DNA from: Hymenobacter wooponensis
Lineage (GTDB): Bacteria; Bacteroidota; Bacteroidia; Cytophagales; Hymenobacteraceae
DNA: 64,000 nucleotides
NCBI RefSeq assembly: GCF_004745865.1
Contig: NZ_SRKZ01000008.1
Span: 1 to 64,000, forward strand
Reading direction: 5' to 3'
Translations under genes and position numbers: made by a program
Shown here: positions 25,541 to 35,265 of the stretch, piece by piece
Layout: every line of letters starts with the position of its first letter
Numbering within the stretch: position 1 is the first letter of the stretch
The notes under the pieces: generated by a model
Databases searched by the model: none
What the model saw: only the letters and a program-made list of their open reading frames with translations
What the model was told of the DNA's origin: nothing

Positions 25541-26007
25541 ACCTCACCGTAACGAGGCTGAGCAAAAAAAGCTGCACGACCATTCACCTCGCCCCAGCCC
25601 CACCCCGCAAGGGCCTTGGTGTCGCCGGCGAGGTATCCCAGGCCCGCAAAGACCCGGACATGTCCCCTTATCCCCTGCTTAGCTGAAGGCGGCTTCCTGG
25701 CACCTAATCGCCCACTGACCAGCCCGCTGCATCTCGGCAGCGTAGGCCAGGTCAGCCAGGTATCGTTCCGGCCACACTGCCGTGAGGATCCCCTGCCTTT
25801 ACTGGCGTGTGTCAGGCGATACCCCAACCAGCCGGGCGGGGTTGTTCCGGGGAGCCATCCTGTACCCGGGCGGGCCCACCCCCACGGGTGGGTTCCACCC
25901 CACCGGCCCAAAATCAACTGTCCCCTCCCCTGCCTCCCCAGCACAACCTCGCCCGCCCGGAGGAAGCGGAACCATAACCTCCGCCGCATTTACCAGTACG
26001 TAGGCAA
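25541..26007. other. Intergenic region without recognised gene
   Basis: The 467-bp gap between the divergent kinase and the small hypothetical gene contains C-rich sequence and no convincing coding frame. Promoters for both neighbours are expected but no clear -7 element was identified. Confidence 0.4.
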
Positions 26008-26340
26008 GTGAAACCACTGAAACAGGCCCTCGTCACCGAACTCACGGCCGCCCTCGCTGCCATTCTACCGCCGGCCGCCGGTACCCTCCCCAAAGGAGTT
26101 GCCCACGCCCTGGATGACTTAGCCGACAGCATCCTGCGCTGGCGGGCCAGCCAGCAGCGCCCCGCCCGCTCTTTCCCCGGCAAAACGGGCTCCTCCGAGT
26201 CCGACGCGCTGGCCCGGCTCATGGACAGCCGCCTGCACGAGGAGGAGGAGCCCGCTCTTGCCCCCGAAGCGCCGGTGGCCCTCCCCGAACGGTCGGGGCA
26301 GGAACGCAAGCGCCGTCCTCGCCTGGGCGCCGGGCGCTAG
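26008..26340 (+). CDS. Small hypothetical protein
   Basis: The 110-residue frame uses a GTG start (26008). It has an amphipathic N-terminal part (VTELTAALAAILPP, ALDDLADSILRWRASQQ) and a charged, disordered C terminus ending in an Arg/Lys cluster (ERKRRPRLGAGR). No domain is recognised. The composition and helical N terminus suggest a real small protein, possibly nucleic-acid associated because of the basic tail, but that is a guess. Confidence 0.5.
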   Translation: MKPLKQALVTELTAALAAILPPAAGTLPKGVAHALDDLADSILRWRASQQRPARSFPGKTGSSESDALARLMDSRLHEEEEPALAPEAPVALPERSGQERKRRPRLGAGR

Positions 26341-26464
26341 CCCGCTCGCAGGAGCTCACCAGCCCAGCAATTGCCGGTGACAGAAGTTGCCCGGCAGACC
26401 GGACCCGTCGGGAGGAGTAAGGTTATCCGACGACGGGGCCGCGAAAGCAAACCGCCGGCTTCCC

Positions 26465-28774
26465 CTACTCGACCGGGAGCACCGACCTGGGTCGATCGGC
26501 GGCGGCCACGCCCCAGGTAGGGCTCGGTGCAGGCCCCATTTCGAAGATAAGGTTGCCGCCCTGCAGCAGCTCCCGGTGCGTGATGTAGGACTTGGTGTAG
26601 GCTCGGCCGTTGAGCGTAACCGCCTGGATATACTTGTTGGTGGAGCTGTTGTTTCTGGCTTCCAGGGTCAGCGTTTTGCCGGCGGGCAGCCGGATGGTAG
26701 CGTGCTGCACGGCCGGGCTGCCGAACACGTAGGCCCCATTGGCCGGGTTAAGGGGGTAAAAGCCCAGGGTGGAGAAGACGTGCCACGCCGACATCTGCCC
26801 GACATCCTCATTGCCGATGATGCCGTCGGGCCGGGCGGTGTAGAAGTTGTCCGTGATGAACCGGACTTTGTCGGCAGTCTTCCAGGGCTGGCCCACGTAG
26901 GTATACAGGTAGGCAATGTGGTGGCTGGGCTCGTTGCCGTGCGCGTACATGCCAATGAGCCCCGAAATGTCGTTGGAGGCTTCGGCCCCCATGTCACCCC
27001 GCGCGGTGAACAGGGAGTCCAGCTTCTGGCTGAACCGCTTCTCGCCGCCGAGCAGGCGGATGAGGCCCTCCACGTCCTGGGGCACGAGCCAGGTGTACTG
27101 CCAGGGGTTGCCCTCCGTGAAGTCGCTTTTCATGTGCACCGACGTAAACGGGTTGAAGGGCGTGCGCCACTCCGTCTGGCTCAGGCGGCCGCGCATGAAC
27201 CCAACCCGCTTGTCGAAGTAGTTTTCGTAGTTTTTGGCGCGCTTGCTGAAGTAGGCGTAGTCGTCGGCCTTGCCCAGCTGCCGGGCCATTTGGGCAATAC
27301 ACCAATCATCAATGGCGTATTCCAACCCTTTGGATACGCTTTCCACCTCGCCGCCCGCGGGAATGAAGCCCAGCTCCTTCACGGCCTTTAGCCCCAGCTC
27401 GTCGCGCATAGCCGTGGCGCGAACCGCCTCGTAGGCCAGGGCGGCGTCGAACCCCCGGAAGCCCTTCAGGTAGGCATCCACCACCACGGGCACGGCGCTG
27501 TAGCCCACCATGCAGTTGGTTTCGTTGCCCATCAGGTGCCACACCGGCAGCTTGCCCTGCTGCTGGTAGATGGCCAGCATGGAGCTGACCATGTCGTTTA
27601 CCCGCTCGGGCTGCAGGATGGTGAACAGGGGGTGGGCCGCCCGGTAGGTGTCCCAGAGGGAGAACGTGGTGAGGTTGGTGAAGCCCGCGTGCGGGTGCAC
27701 CTGCTGGTCGGTGCCCCGGTAGTCGCCGTTGTGGTCGTTGAAGATGGAGGGCGCAATCATGGTGTGGTAGAGAGCCGTGTAGAAAGTTTTCAGGCGGGTT
27801 TCGTCGGCCTGAATCCGTACTTTCTGCAGCTCCTGGTTCCAGGCCGCATCGGCTTTCGCCACCACTTTGTCAAAGTTCCAGTGCGGAATCTCGGCCCGGA
27901 TGTTGGCCAGGGCTCCCTGGGAGCTGACGGGGGAGATGCCCACCTTCAGCCGTACCTTTTCCCCCGCTTGGGTTGCGAAGGTGATGACGCCCTTGAGGCG
28001 GGTGCCCGTGGCCGCGGGCGCGGTGGTGCCGAGCGTATCCAGCACCTGCACGCTGCGGAAGCTACGGATGGGCTTGGAGAGCACCGCCGCGAAGTAGAGC
28101 CGCTGGTCCGCGGCCCAGCCCTTGGAGTTGCGGTAGCCAATCAGGGTGCTGTCGTTGAGCTGCTCGATATGGGTGTCCGTGGCCAGGTCCCAGCCAATGC
28201 CCTGCTGCAAATCGAACACCAGGTGCGCCGCGCGGGACTTGGGGAAGGTATACTGGTGGAAGCCCACCCGCTCGGTGGCGGTGAGCTCCGCCTTGATATC
28301 GTAGCGCTTCAGGCGCACGGCGTAGTAGCCGGGGCGGGCTTGCTCTTCCTGGTGGGAGAACAGCGACACCAGGCCGCGCGCGGGGTTCTTCACCCGCCCT
28401 TCCGTTACCCGCACCTCCCCGGTGGTGGGCATCACCGTCACATCGCCCAAATCCCCGATGCCCGTCCCGCTCAGGTGGGTGTGGGCAAAGCCGACGATGG
28501 TGGAATCGGAATAGTGATACCCCGAGCACCAGTCCCAGCCCTCGGTGATGTTTACCGGCCCGAGCTGCACGGCCCCAAACGGCACGTTGGCCCCCAGGAA
28601 AACGTGCCCGTGGAAGCCCGTGCCGATGTAAGGGTCCACGTAGCGGGTGAGGCTGGCGGCCTGCGCCCCCCCCGCCGGCGCCGGCCGGGAACTGGCGCAG
28701 GCCGCCAGCAAAACGGCGCCGCAGGTGAGGGTGGCGGCGGGTAGGATAAATTGACGGTAGATGGGCTTCATCAA
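26465..28774 (-). CDS. GH92 family alpha-mannosidase lipoprotein (first copy)
   Basis: The 769-residue protein has a lipoprotein signal (LTCGAVLLAACASS). GH92 features follow: VDPYIGTGFHGHVFLGANVPFGAVQLGP, DWCSGYHYSDSTIVGFAHTHLSGTG, GNEPSHHIAYLY, and the catalytic-region GNEDVGQMSAWHVFSTLGFYPLNP. GH92 enzymes are calcium-dependent exo-alpha-mannosidases that trim N-glycans and mannans. It is the last gene of a minus-strand locus with ROK kinase, GH3, GH29, CutC and glycosylasparaginase. Start 28774 or 28771 (MKPIYR). The exact linkage specificity is unclear. Confidence 0.95.
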   Translation of the reverse strand: MMKPIYRQFILPAATLTCGAVLLAACASSRPAPAGGAQAASLTRYVDPYIGTGFHGHVFLGANVPFGAVQLGPVNITEGWDWCSGYHYSDSTIVGFAHTHLSGTGIGDLGDVTVMPTTGEVRVTEGRVKNPARGLVSLFSHQEEQARPGYYAVRLKRYDIKAELTATERVGFHQYTFPKSRAAHLVFDLQQGIGWDLATDTHIEQLNDSTLIGYRNSKGWAADQRLYFAAVLSKPIRSFRSVQVLDTLGTTAPAATGTRLKGVITFATQAGEKVRLKVGISPVSSQGALANIRAEIPHWNFDKVVAKADAAWNQELQKVRIQADETRLKTFYTALYHTMIAPSIFNDHNGDYRGTDQQVHPHAGFTNLTTFSLWDTYRAAHPLFTILQPERVNDMVSSMLAIYQQQGKLPVWHLMGNETNCMVGYSAVPVVVDAYLKGFRGFDAALAYEAVRATAMRDELGLKAVKELGFIPAGGEVESVSKGLEYAIDDWCIAQMARQLGKADDYAYFSKRAKNYENYFDKRVGFMRGRLSQTEWRTPFNPFTSVHMKSDFTEGNPWQYTWLVPQDVEGLIRLLGGEKRFSQKLDSLFTARGDMGAEASNDISGLIGMYAHGNEPSHHIAYLYTYVGQPWKTADKVRFITDNFYTARPDGIIGNEDVGQMSAWHVFSTLGFYPLNPANGAYVFGSPAVQHATIRLPAGKTLTLEARNNSSTNKYIQAVTLNGRAYTKSYITHRELLQGGNLIFEMGPAPSPTWGVAAADRPRSVLPVE

Positions 28775-28948
28775 ATGATTTTCTAGTACCGGGAAAAGGA
28801 GTAACCCATGGCCCTACTGCCGGGCCTAGGGTGAGGAGGATTGGCCTACCACTGATCTGGCGGGGCGAGGCCGGTAGTTAATGCACCACAGTTTCATCGG
28901 CAAACAGCCGGGGGTCGGGTTGCTGGGCTCCGGCCGGCGGGGCATTTT

Positions 28949-29398
28949 TCACCGTGATTCAAACAAATCGGGCCGGGGTGGGCTCCGCGTCAACCCGGCG
29001 ACTTCCACGCGGGCCGGCAGCCGAATTCCGGAACCCGCGGCCTGCAGAAACGTGCTTTTCACCGAGTTGATGGTGGCAACCGGCTCCAGGTCGAGCGTCG
29101 CCAGCAGGTCGGGGCAAAAAAAGCCCAGCCACTGCTCATCGGTGTGGCTGGGGGCGCCCTGCTGCCCAGCCACCAGGGGGCGGGGCCCCGCCCCCCGGTA
29201 GGTTTTGTGGGCTGCCTTAGCCAGCTCCCGGGGCCGGGCAAAGCCTATGTGCAGGGTCAGGTGCCGCGGCGGCCGAATAATCGATTTAGCACTGCGGAAT
29301 TGGGGCAGTTGCTGGGCGGTGGCTGGCACCCAGGCCCAGCTACCACCCCTGCCCAGGCCTAGCGCCAGCCCGAATGATACCCGGAGGTTTTTTTTCAC
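28949..29398 (-). pseudogene. Internally deleted GH20-like hexosaminidase remnant
   Basis: The 149-residue frame starts with a GTG that overlaps the ROK stop by four bases and encodes a signal-like N terminus (MKKNLRVSFGLALGLG). It then jumps to sequence resembling the C-terminal accessory domain of GH20 beta-hexosaminidases: HTDEQWLGF, DLLATLDLEP, and INSVKSTFLQAAGSGIRLPA followed by RVEVAG. The catalytic barrel is missing. The parent gene was probably coupled to the ROK gene and lost its centre. The assignment rests on recognising the C-terminal motif by eye; a spurious frame cannot be excluded. Confidence 0.5.
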
Positions 29399-30279
29399 AA
29401 GGAAGACGCGGGATAAGGATTAGTAAGCTGCTCCTGCTTCATGTGGCACAGGGCCGCGGCCCCCAGGACGGCCGCATTGTCAATCGTCGAGGGGGCAATA
29501 ACCAGCTGCTCAACGACCCCAGGGAACGGGAACTCCCGCAAGCTTTCGTGCAGGCCTTCCCGGAAATACTCGAAGCACTTGCTGACCGAGCCGCCCAGGA
29601 AAATGGCCTGGGGCGCCACCGTAAACAAAATGATTTTGATGGCGTTGCCCAGGTGGCGCCCGAATTCCCTCAAGACGGCCTGCGCCGGGGCATGGCCCTG
29701 CTGGGCCAGCGCGTGCCACTCCGCGCCGGGCCGGTCGGTTTGCTGGGTGAAGAACTTGCCGCTGCAGTACTCCTCCAGGGTTTTGTCGCGGTACGGCACG
29801 CCGCCAAACTCCCCGGCCCCGGAGAGGGCCCCCGCGTACAGGGCGTGGTTGAGGATGAGGCCCGCGCCCACGCCGGTGCCCAGGATCAGGCCTACTAGGT
29901 GGGCAAAGGGCCGCCCCTGCCCGTACATTTTCTCGCCCACGGCGAAGGCATTGGCGTCGTTGGCCAGGTACACGGGCTTGCCAAAGCGACGGGTGAGGTA
30001 CTGCTTCAGGGGCACCTGCCGCCAGGAGGGGATGTTCTGCACGTTGTAGACGATGCCATTTTCCTCATCCAGCAGGCCCGGCACCCCGATGCCGATGCCG
30101 GCCACGTCCTCGTCCACCACGGATTCGAGGTGAGCCGCCAGCTCCGCCAGAATCTGCTCCTGCGGGGCCGTGGCGGCCGTTTCAAACCGCTTTTCCCAGA
30201 TGATAGACCCGTGCTGCACCACCCCAATGTGGATTTTGGTGCCCCCGATATCTACCCCAATGTACGTGGTGTTGCGCAT
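29395..30279 (-). CDS. ROK family sugar kinase
   Basis: The 294-residue protein has the ROK ATP/phosphate motif GVDIGGTKIHIGVV, the sugar-binding region YLANDANAFAVGE, ILGTGVGAGLI, and GALSGAGEFGGVPYRDKTLEEYCSG. The usual zinc-binding CxCGxxGCxE is replaced, as in many Bacteroidota ROK glucokinases. It probably phosphorylates a hexose or N-acetylhexosamine released by the surrounding glycosidases. It is cytoplasmic and shares a four-base overlap with the downstream GH20 remnant. Confidence 0.92.
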   Translation of the reverse strand: MRNTTYIGVDIGGTKIHIGVVQHGSIIWEKRFETAATAPQEQILAELAAHLESVVDEDVAGIGIGVPGLLDEENGIVYNVQNIPSWRQVPLKQYLTRRFGKPVYLANDANAFAVGEKMYGQGRPFAHLVGLILGTGVGAGLILNHALYAGALSGAGEFGGVPYRDKTLEEYCSGKFFTQQTDRPGAEWHALAQQGHAPAQAVLREFGRHLGNAIKIILFTVAPQAIFLGGSVSKCFEYFREGLHESLREFPFPGVVEQLVIAPSTIDNAAVLGAAALCHMKQEQLTNPYPASSL

Positions 30280-30522
30280 GCAGTGCTGGCGCCGGCCCGT
30301 GGTTTTACTGGCGCTTGGAGCCTCAAAGTACTGATTAAGGCCCGGGGCGCCGCTAAAATATTTTTGCCAGCGCCCTGGGCTGGCAGCGCAACCCAGCCCT
30401 CGCCCCTAGGCCCGGCCCGGCCCGGCAAGCTAGGGGGAGGGTCAGCCGGCAAGGCCTGCCGGGTAGCCCCGCGCCCACCTACGGGCGGCCGCTAAAGCTC
30501 CGGCGCGGCCCGCTATGCCGAC

Positions 30523-32913
30523 CTACCGCCCGGCCGCCGGCCGCGTACTGGCTCCCGTCACGGTAAACTGCCCTCGCAACCGGATGTCCTCCGATGAGGC
30601 GCCCACCAGCACCGTGAAAACTCCCGGCTCCACGGCCCACTCCAGCTGCTGGTTGAGCAGCTGCACATCCTCCGCGCCGAGTTCAAACACCACTTCCTGC
30701 TGCTGGCCCGCCGGCAGGTGGAACCGCCGGAATTTCTTGAGCTGCTTCAGGGGCGTAACCACGGAGCTCACCTCGTCGCGGAGGTAGAGCTGCGCCACTT
30801 CGTCGCCGGCGCGGGCGCTGGTGTTTTTCACCTTGAAGCGCACCTCCACTTTCAGGGGGCCGGTGCTTTCCCGGGTTGTAACCTGCAAGTCGGAATACGC
30901 AAACTGGGCGTAGCTCAGGCCGTGGCCGAAGCAGTACAGGGGGCGGGCATCCATTTCCACGTACTCCTGCCGGGCGGGACGCGGGGCGTTGTAGTACACC
31001 GGCAGCTGGCCCACGTGCTTGGGCACCGAAATGGGCAGGCGCCCGGCGGGGTTATAGTCGCCGAACAGCACATCCGCCAGGGCGTGCCCCCCCTCCTGAC
31101 CGGGGTACCAGGCGTCGAGCAGCGCCGGGACGTGGGCCTGCATCCAGCTTAAATTCAGGGGCCGGCCCTTGATGAGCACTACCACTACCGGCGTCCCGGT
31201 TTTCACCACGGCCTGCAGCAGCTCCTGCTGCTTGCCCAGCAAATCCAGGGTGGCGCGGTCGTACCCTTCGCCGCTTTCCATGTCGCTGATGGCCGTACCC
31301 CCGGCCGGGGGTACGGTTGCCGCGCCGGTGCTCTGGTACTCGGTTCTAAAGTCGCGGGCGCTGGAGCCCCCCAGCACCACGACGGCCACCTGGGCTTGCC
31401 GGGCGGCGGCCACGGCCCCGGCAATGTCGGCGCTGGTGGTATCGCGAATGGCGCAGCCCCGCACGTACGTGACCTTCGTGGCCGCCGACACCTTGCCTTT
31501 GATGCCCTCCAACACCGTGACGATGCGGCCGGCGGGCTGGGGCGCGGTGTAGTCGCCGAGCTGGTTGTAGATGTTGTCGGCGTTGGGGCCAATAACCGCA
31601 ATGCTGGTCAGGGACTTGGCCAGCGGCAGCAGGTTGTGCTCGTTCTTGAGCAGCACCAGCGACTCCTGCGCCACCTGGCGGGCCAGCTGCACGTGGGCCG
31701 GGCTGTTCACCTGGCGGGCGCCCTGGCGGGCATTGACGTAGGGGTTTTCGAACAACCCCATCTCCACTTTCAGGCGCAGTACCCGCCCCACGGCCCGGTC
31801 CAGCCCCGGCCCGGAAACGAGCCCCTGCTGCACGGCCTGCAGGAGCGCCTGGTCGTAGCCGTAGCCGCTCAGATCGTCGTCCAGCCCGGCGTTGAGGGCC
31901 AGGGCCGCCGCCTCGGCCGGGGTGGCCGCCACGTGGTGACTCGTAACCAGGCCGCTGATGCTGCCCAGGTCGGACACGGTGAAGCCCTGAAAGCCCCATT
32001 GCGTGCGCAGCACGTCGGTCAGCAGCCCCTGGTTTGCCGAGGAGGGCACCCCGTCAATGGAATTGTAGGAGGTCATGACGGACTGGGCCCCGGCCCGCAC
32101 CGCGGCCCGCATTGGGGGCAGGTAGCTCTGGTGCAGCTCCCGGTAGCCCGGGCTGCTGCTGCCGCCATTATGCCCGCCCTCGGGCACCCCGTAAGCGGCA
32201 AAGTGCTTGAGGGTGGAAATCACGTTGACGCCGCTTTTCAGGCTGCTGCCCTGCAAGCCCTTGACCATGGCCACGCCCAGCTCACTGGTGAGGACGGGGT
32301 CTTCGCCGTAGGTTTCCTCAACCCGGGACCAGCGCGGCTCGCGGGCCAGGTCCAGCACCGGGCCGTAGCCAATGTGGCCGCCCTGCCCCCGCACTTCCAG
32401 GGCAATAGCCGCGGCCATGCGCTGCAGCAGGGCGGGGTTCCAGGTGCTGCCCTGGCCGATGGCCGTGGGAAACACCGTCGTGCCGATGGCCATGTGGCCG
32501 TGCGGGCATTCCTCCGCCAGAAACAGGGGGATGCCCAGCCGGGTATGCTCCACGGCGTACTTCTGCAGGGCGTTGGCGGCGTGGGCCGCTTGCCCGGGGT
32601 GTAGGCCAGTGGTCAGGGTTTTCTTGGTCCAGGGGTCGGCGCGCAGCGTGGCCCAGAGGGCGCCGATGTGGCGCTCGTCGACTGCTTTCCGGTAGGCCGC
32701 ACTGGTGGTAATCCGCGCCCCCTTTTTCTCGTACATCTCCCAGCCCAGCACCGTCGAGAGCTGGCCGACCTTCTCCTCCACCGTCATGCGGGCAAGCAAA
32801 TCCCGAACGCGCTCTTCCGTCGGGGCCTGGGGGTCTTGGTAGACTGGCCTGGCCGTTTGAGCCCGGGCGGCCGCCCCCATCAAATACAGGCCGAGGATAA
32901 GGTATGCGCGCAT
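30523..32913 (-). CDS. GH3 family beta-glycosidase
   Basis: The start MRAYLILGLYLMGAAARAQ (ATG ending at 32913) gives a signal peptide and 796 residues; the frame runs open upstream to 32970. GH3 features are the N-terminal TIM barrel with KHFAAYGVPEGGHN, and the catalytic Asp in GFTVSDLGSISG. The alpha/beta sandwich (LVLLKNEHNLLPL, VVVLIKGRPLNL) and a C-terminal fibronectin-III-like domain (RVRFKVKNTSARAGDEVAQLY-like) follow. It is probably a beta-glucosidase or beta-xylosidase by default; in this glycan locus another beta-linked sugar is possible. It lies 92 bp after GH29. Confidence 0.94.
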   Translation of the reverse strand: MRAYLILGLYLMGAAARAQTARPVYQDPQAPTEERVRDLLARMTVEEKVGQLSTVLGWEMYEKKGARITTSAAYRKAVDERHIGALWATLRADPWTKKTLTTGLHPGQAAHAANALQKYAVEHTRLGIPLFLAEECPHGHMAIGTTVFPTAIGQGSTWNPALLQRMAAAIALEVRGQGGHIGYGPVLDLAREPRWSRVEETYGEDPVLTSELGVAMVKGLQGSSLKSGVNVISTLKHFAAYGVPEGGHNGGSSSPGYRELHQSYLPPMRAAVRAGAQSVMTSYNSIDGVPSSANQGLLTDVLRTQWGFQGFTVSDLGSISGLVTSHHVAATPAEAAALALNAGLDDDLSGYGYDQALLQAVQQGLVSGPGLDRAVGRVLRLKVEMGLFENPYVNARQGARQVNSPAHVQLARQVAQESLVLLKNEHNLLPLAKSLTSIAVIGPNADNIYNQLGDYTAPQPAGRIVTVLEGIKGKVSAATKVTYVRGCAIRDTTSADIAGAVAAARQAQVAVVVLGGSSARDFRTEYQSTGAATVPPAGGTAISDMESGEGYDRATLDLLGKQQELLQAVVKTGTPVVVVLIKGRPLNLSWMQAHVPALLDAWYPGQEGGHALADVLFGDYNPAGRLPISVPKHVGQLPVYYNAPRPARQEYVEMDARPLYCFGHGLSYAQFAYSDLQVTTRESTGPLKVEVRFKVKNTSARAGDEVAQLYLRDEVSSVVTPLKQLKKFRRFHLPAGQQQEVVFELGAEDVQLLNQQLEWAVEPGVFTVLVGASSEDIRLRGQFTVTGASTRPAAGR

Positions 32914-33005
32914 GGAATACAGGAAGGAGAGGACGACGTATTGGGCTAACTTGGGCAAGCGGCGGGCCACTGGCTGAGCCCGGGACTACCCAGGCGGCTG
33001 TGGCC

Positions 33006-34451
33006 TTAGTTCGCCGTAAAGGCAAATGCCAGGGCCGGGTAGGAGCCGGCTTGCTGGGTGAGGGAAGCGGGCAGCGTAACCCGCACCTTGTCGCCCTGCC
33101 GGGTCCAGGGCACGCGCCGGCCCGTTTGCAGCAGGGTCATTGCGCTTCCCTGCCTGGGGATATTGCCCGTCCACTCGATGACGGCGGGCGCGGCTTCGTT
33201 CTCGGGCAGGCAGGCAATGGCGTAGCGCACATTTCGGGGGCCCTGCGTGAAGTAGGTGCGCCCATCCTGGTAGTGCGCGGTGGGGCGGGTGTTGTAAATG
33301 GCCGCCCCGTTTACTTTCAGCCACTGGCCAATTGTCAGGAGCCGCGTCACGGCTTCGTCGGCCAGGGTGCCATCGGGCTTCGGCCCCACGCCCAGCAGCA
33401 GGCTGCCGCCCTTGGCAACGACTTCCACCAGCGCGTGGACGATGCGAGTGGGAGACTTGTACTGGTCGTGCGGCACGTAGCCCCAGTTGTTGGCCAGGGT
33501 CAGGCAGCTCTCCCAGGGGGTGCTGAGCTGGTGGTCGGGCACGCGCTGTTCGGGCGTTTGGTAGTTTTCGTAGGGGCCGTGCACGGTGCGGTCAACCAGG
33601 AGCAGGCCCGGCTGGGCCTGCCGGGCCATGGCAGCAATGCGGGGCATGTTAACGTCCTGGCTGAACTCAGGAATTGGCGCCCCCCAGGCGCGCACCTCGG
33701 CATTCACCGTTTCGCGGGGGCGCACCCAGCCCCCATCCAGCCACAGAATGTCAAGGGGCCCGTACTCGTGCATCAGCTCGCTGATCTGGTTGTAGGTGAA
33801 CTCCTGGTACTGACGCCAGCGCCCCGGGTACTTGCGGATGTCGTAGTTCACGTTGCGGTCGGGGGTGGCGTACTTGGGCCACCAGAAGCTCGGCGAGTGC
33901 CAATCGGGCTTGGAGAAGTAGGCCCCCACCATGAAGCCCTCCCGGCGGAAGGCCTCGAACACGTGCTTGGCCACGTTGGCCTGCGGGTGGTCTTGGAAGG
34001 GGCCGTTGGTGATTTTGAAGTCGGTCTGCTTCGTGTCGAACAGGTTGAAGCCGTCGTGGTGCTTGGTGGTAAACACCACGTAGCGCATGCCCGCCCTTCG
34101 GGCCACCCCCGCCCACTGCGCCGGGTTGAACTGCACGGGGTTGAACTCCCTGCTCAGGCCCCAGTACCACTTCTTGTAGTCCTCGTAGGCCAGGGTGCTG
34201 TCCCGCTCAATCCAGCTTTCCGAGCACAGCTGCCACGACTCAATAATGCCCGGCACCGCGTACAAGCCCCAGTGCAGGATCAGCCCGAACTTCTGGTCGC
34301 GCCACTTCTCCAGCTTTTGCCTGACCAGCGGATCGGTGGGCACCTCGTACTGGGTGGACTGCGGGTGCAGGCCCGGCTCCTGGGCCCGCAAAGGCCTCGC
34401 GAAAGCGGCCACCAGCAGGCCTAGGCAAAGGGTTGCGTGACGGAACATCAT
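33006..34451 (-). CDS. GH29 family alpha-L-fucosidase
   Basis: The 481-residue protein has a signal peptide (MMFRHATLCLGLLVAAFARPLRA). GH29 features are WRDQKFGLILHWGLYAVPG, MRYVVFTTKHHDGFNLFDT, and the nucleophile Asp in GPLDILWLDGGWV. LLLGVGPKPDGT supports the family. It should hydrolyse alpha-L-fucose, for example core or antennary fucose on N-glycans, fitting the adjacent glycosylasparaginase and mannosidase. It is 88 bp downstream of the CutC gene in the same orientation. Confidence 0.94.
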   Translation of the reverse strand: MMFRHATLCLGLLVAAFARPLRAQEPGLHPQSTQYEVPTDPLVRQKLEKWRDQKFGLILHWGLYAVPGIIESWQLCSESWIERDSTLAYEDYKKWYWGLSREFNPVQFNPAQWAGVARRAGMRYVVFTTKHHDGFNLFDTKQTDFKITNGPFQDHPQANVAKHVFEAFRREGFMVGAYFSKPDWHSPSFWWPKYATPDRNVNYDIRKYPGRWRQYQEFTYNQISELMHEYGPLDILWLDGGWVRPRETVNAEVRAWGAPIPEFSQDVNMPRIAAMARQAQPGLLLVDRTVHGPYENYQTPEQRVPDHQLSTPWESCLTLANNWGYVPHDQYKSPTRIVHALVEVVAKGGSLLLGVGPKPDGTLADEAVTRLLTIGQWLKVNGAAIYNTRPTAHYQDGRTYFTQGPRNVRYAIACLPENEAAPAVIEWTGNIPRQGSAMTLLQTGRRVPWTRQGDKVRVTLPASLTQQAGSYPALAFAFTAN

Positions 34452-34539
34452 AGCCGTGAAAGAGAGGGAACGTCAAGAGGCCGGCGGCACGGCCGCGCCC
34501 CGGTCAGCTCCGGGGCGGGTACGGGGAGCGGGCCGGAGC

Positions 34540-35265
34540 TCACCCTAGGGACCGGAGCCGCCCGACCAGGTCCTGCACAATGGTTGGGTCGGTTTCCCAG
34601 CGGGGCGCATCAAACTCCGTGGCTTTTGCCGCGGGCAAACCCGGAAGCCTTCGTTTCGCGCTGGCGTGAAACTCGTGGGCCCCCGTGCGCTGCGCCAGCC
34701 CCTGAATTGTGGCGGGCGTTACGCCCGAGCCCGGCATAATGCTGAGGCGGCCGGCCGCCTGCCGGACCAGCGCCGCCAGCTGCGCTTGTCCCGCTTCGGC
34801 CGTGGGCTGCCCCCCGGAGGTCAGCAGGCGCTGGCACCCGAGGTGGATAACGTCTTCCAGGGCCTGCTCCTGGTCGGGGCAGGCATCAAAGGCCCGGTGA
34901 AACGTAACCGACAGCGGCCCGGCCGCTTCCACCAGCGGCCGGCAAGCCGCCAGGTCTACGCGGCCCGCCTCGGTTAGCGCCCCGAGCACAACTCCCGCGC
35001 ACCCGAGCGCGCGGCACTGCCGGATGTCGGCGGCCATAATGGCTTGCTCCTCCGCATCGTAGCAGAAGTGGCCCGGCCGCGGCCGAATCAGCACAAACAC
35101 GGGGATGGTCAGCTGGGCCAGCACCCATTGGATGGTGCCGAACGAAGGGGTAGTGCCCCCTTGCTCCAGCTGCTGGCACAGCTCAACCCGGTCGGCGCCC
35201 CCCACCTGGGCCGCGACGGCCGAGTGTCCCGACCCCGCGCAGATTTCCAGCACCCGCGTCCTCAT
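34540..35265 (-). CDS. cutC: CutC family TIM-barrel protein
   Basis: The start MRTRVLEICAGSGHSAVAAQ (ATG ending at 35265) gives 241 residues. It overlaps the glycosylasparaginase stop by four bases, which decides this start over the longer frame to 35316. CutC features: GGADRVELCQQLEQGGTTPS, LIRPRPGHFCYDAEE, GVVLGALTEAGRVDL, VTFHRAFDAC, LLTSGGQPTAE, and IMPGSGV. The family was named for copper homeostasis, but its enzymatic role is unproven. Translational coupling to an N-glycan amidase gene suggests a sugar-related role here. Confidence 0.95.
   Translation of the reverse strand: MRTRVLEICAGSGHSAVAAQVGGADRVELCQQLEQGGTTPSFGTIQWVLAQLTIPVFVLIRPRPGHFCYDAEEQAIMAADIRQCRALGCAGVVLGALTEAGRVDLAACRPLVEAAGPLSVTFHRAFDACPDQEQALEDVIHLGCQRLLTSGGQPTAEAGQAQLAALVRQAAGRLSIMPGSGVTPATIQGLAQRTGAHEFHASAKRRLPGLPAAKATEFDAPRWETDPTIVQDLVGRLRSLG

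Noticed and set aside
24323..25552. A 409-residue plus-strand frame opposite the frameshifted kinase
   Set aside because: It mirrors PAS/HisKA coding sequence and has no recognisable domain; such long antisense frames are common in GC-rich genes.
32904..34424. A 506-residue plus-strand frame opposite the GH29 gene
   Set aside because: The minus strand carries unmistakable GH29 catalytic motifs; the opposite frame is a His/Val/Gly-rich shadow.
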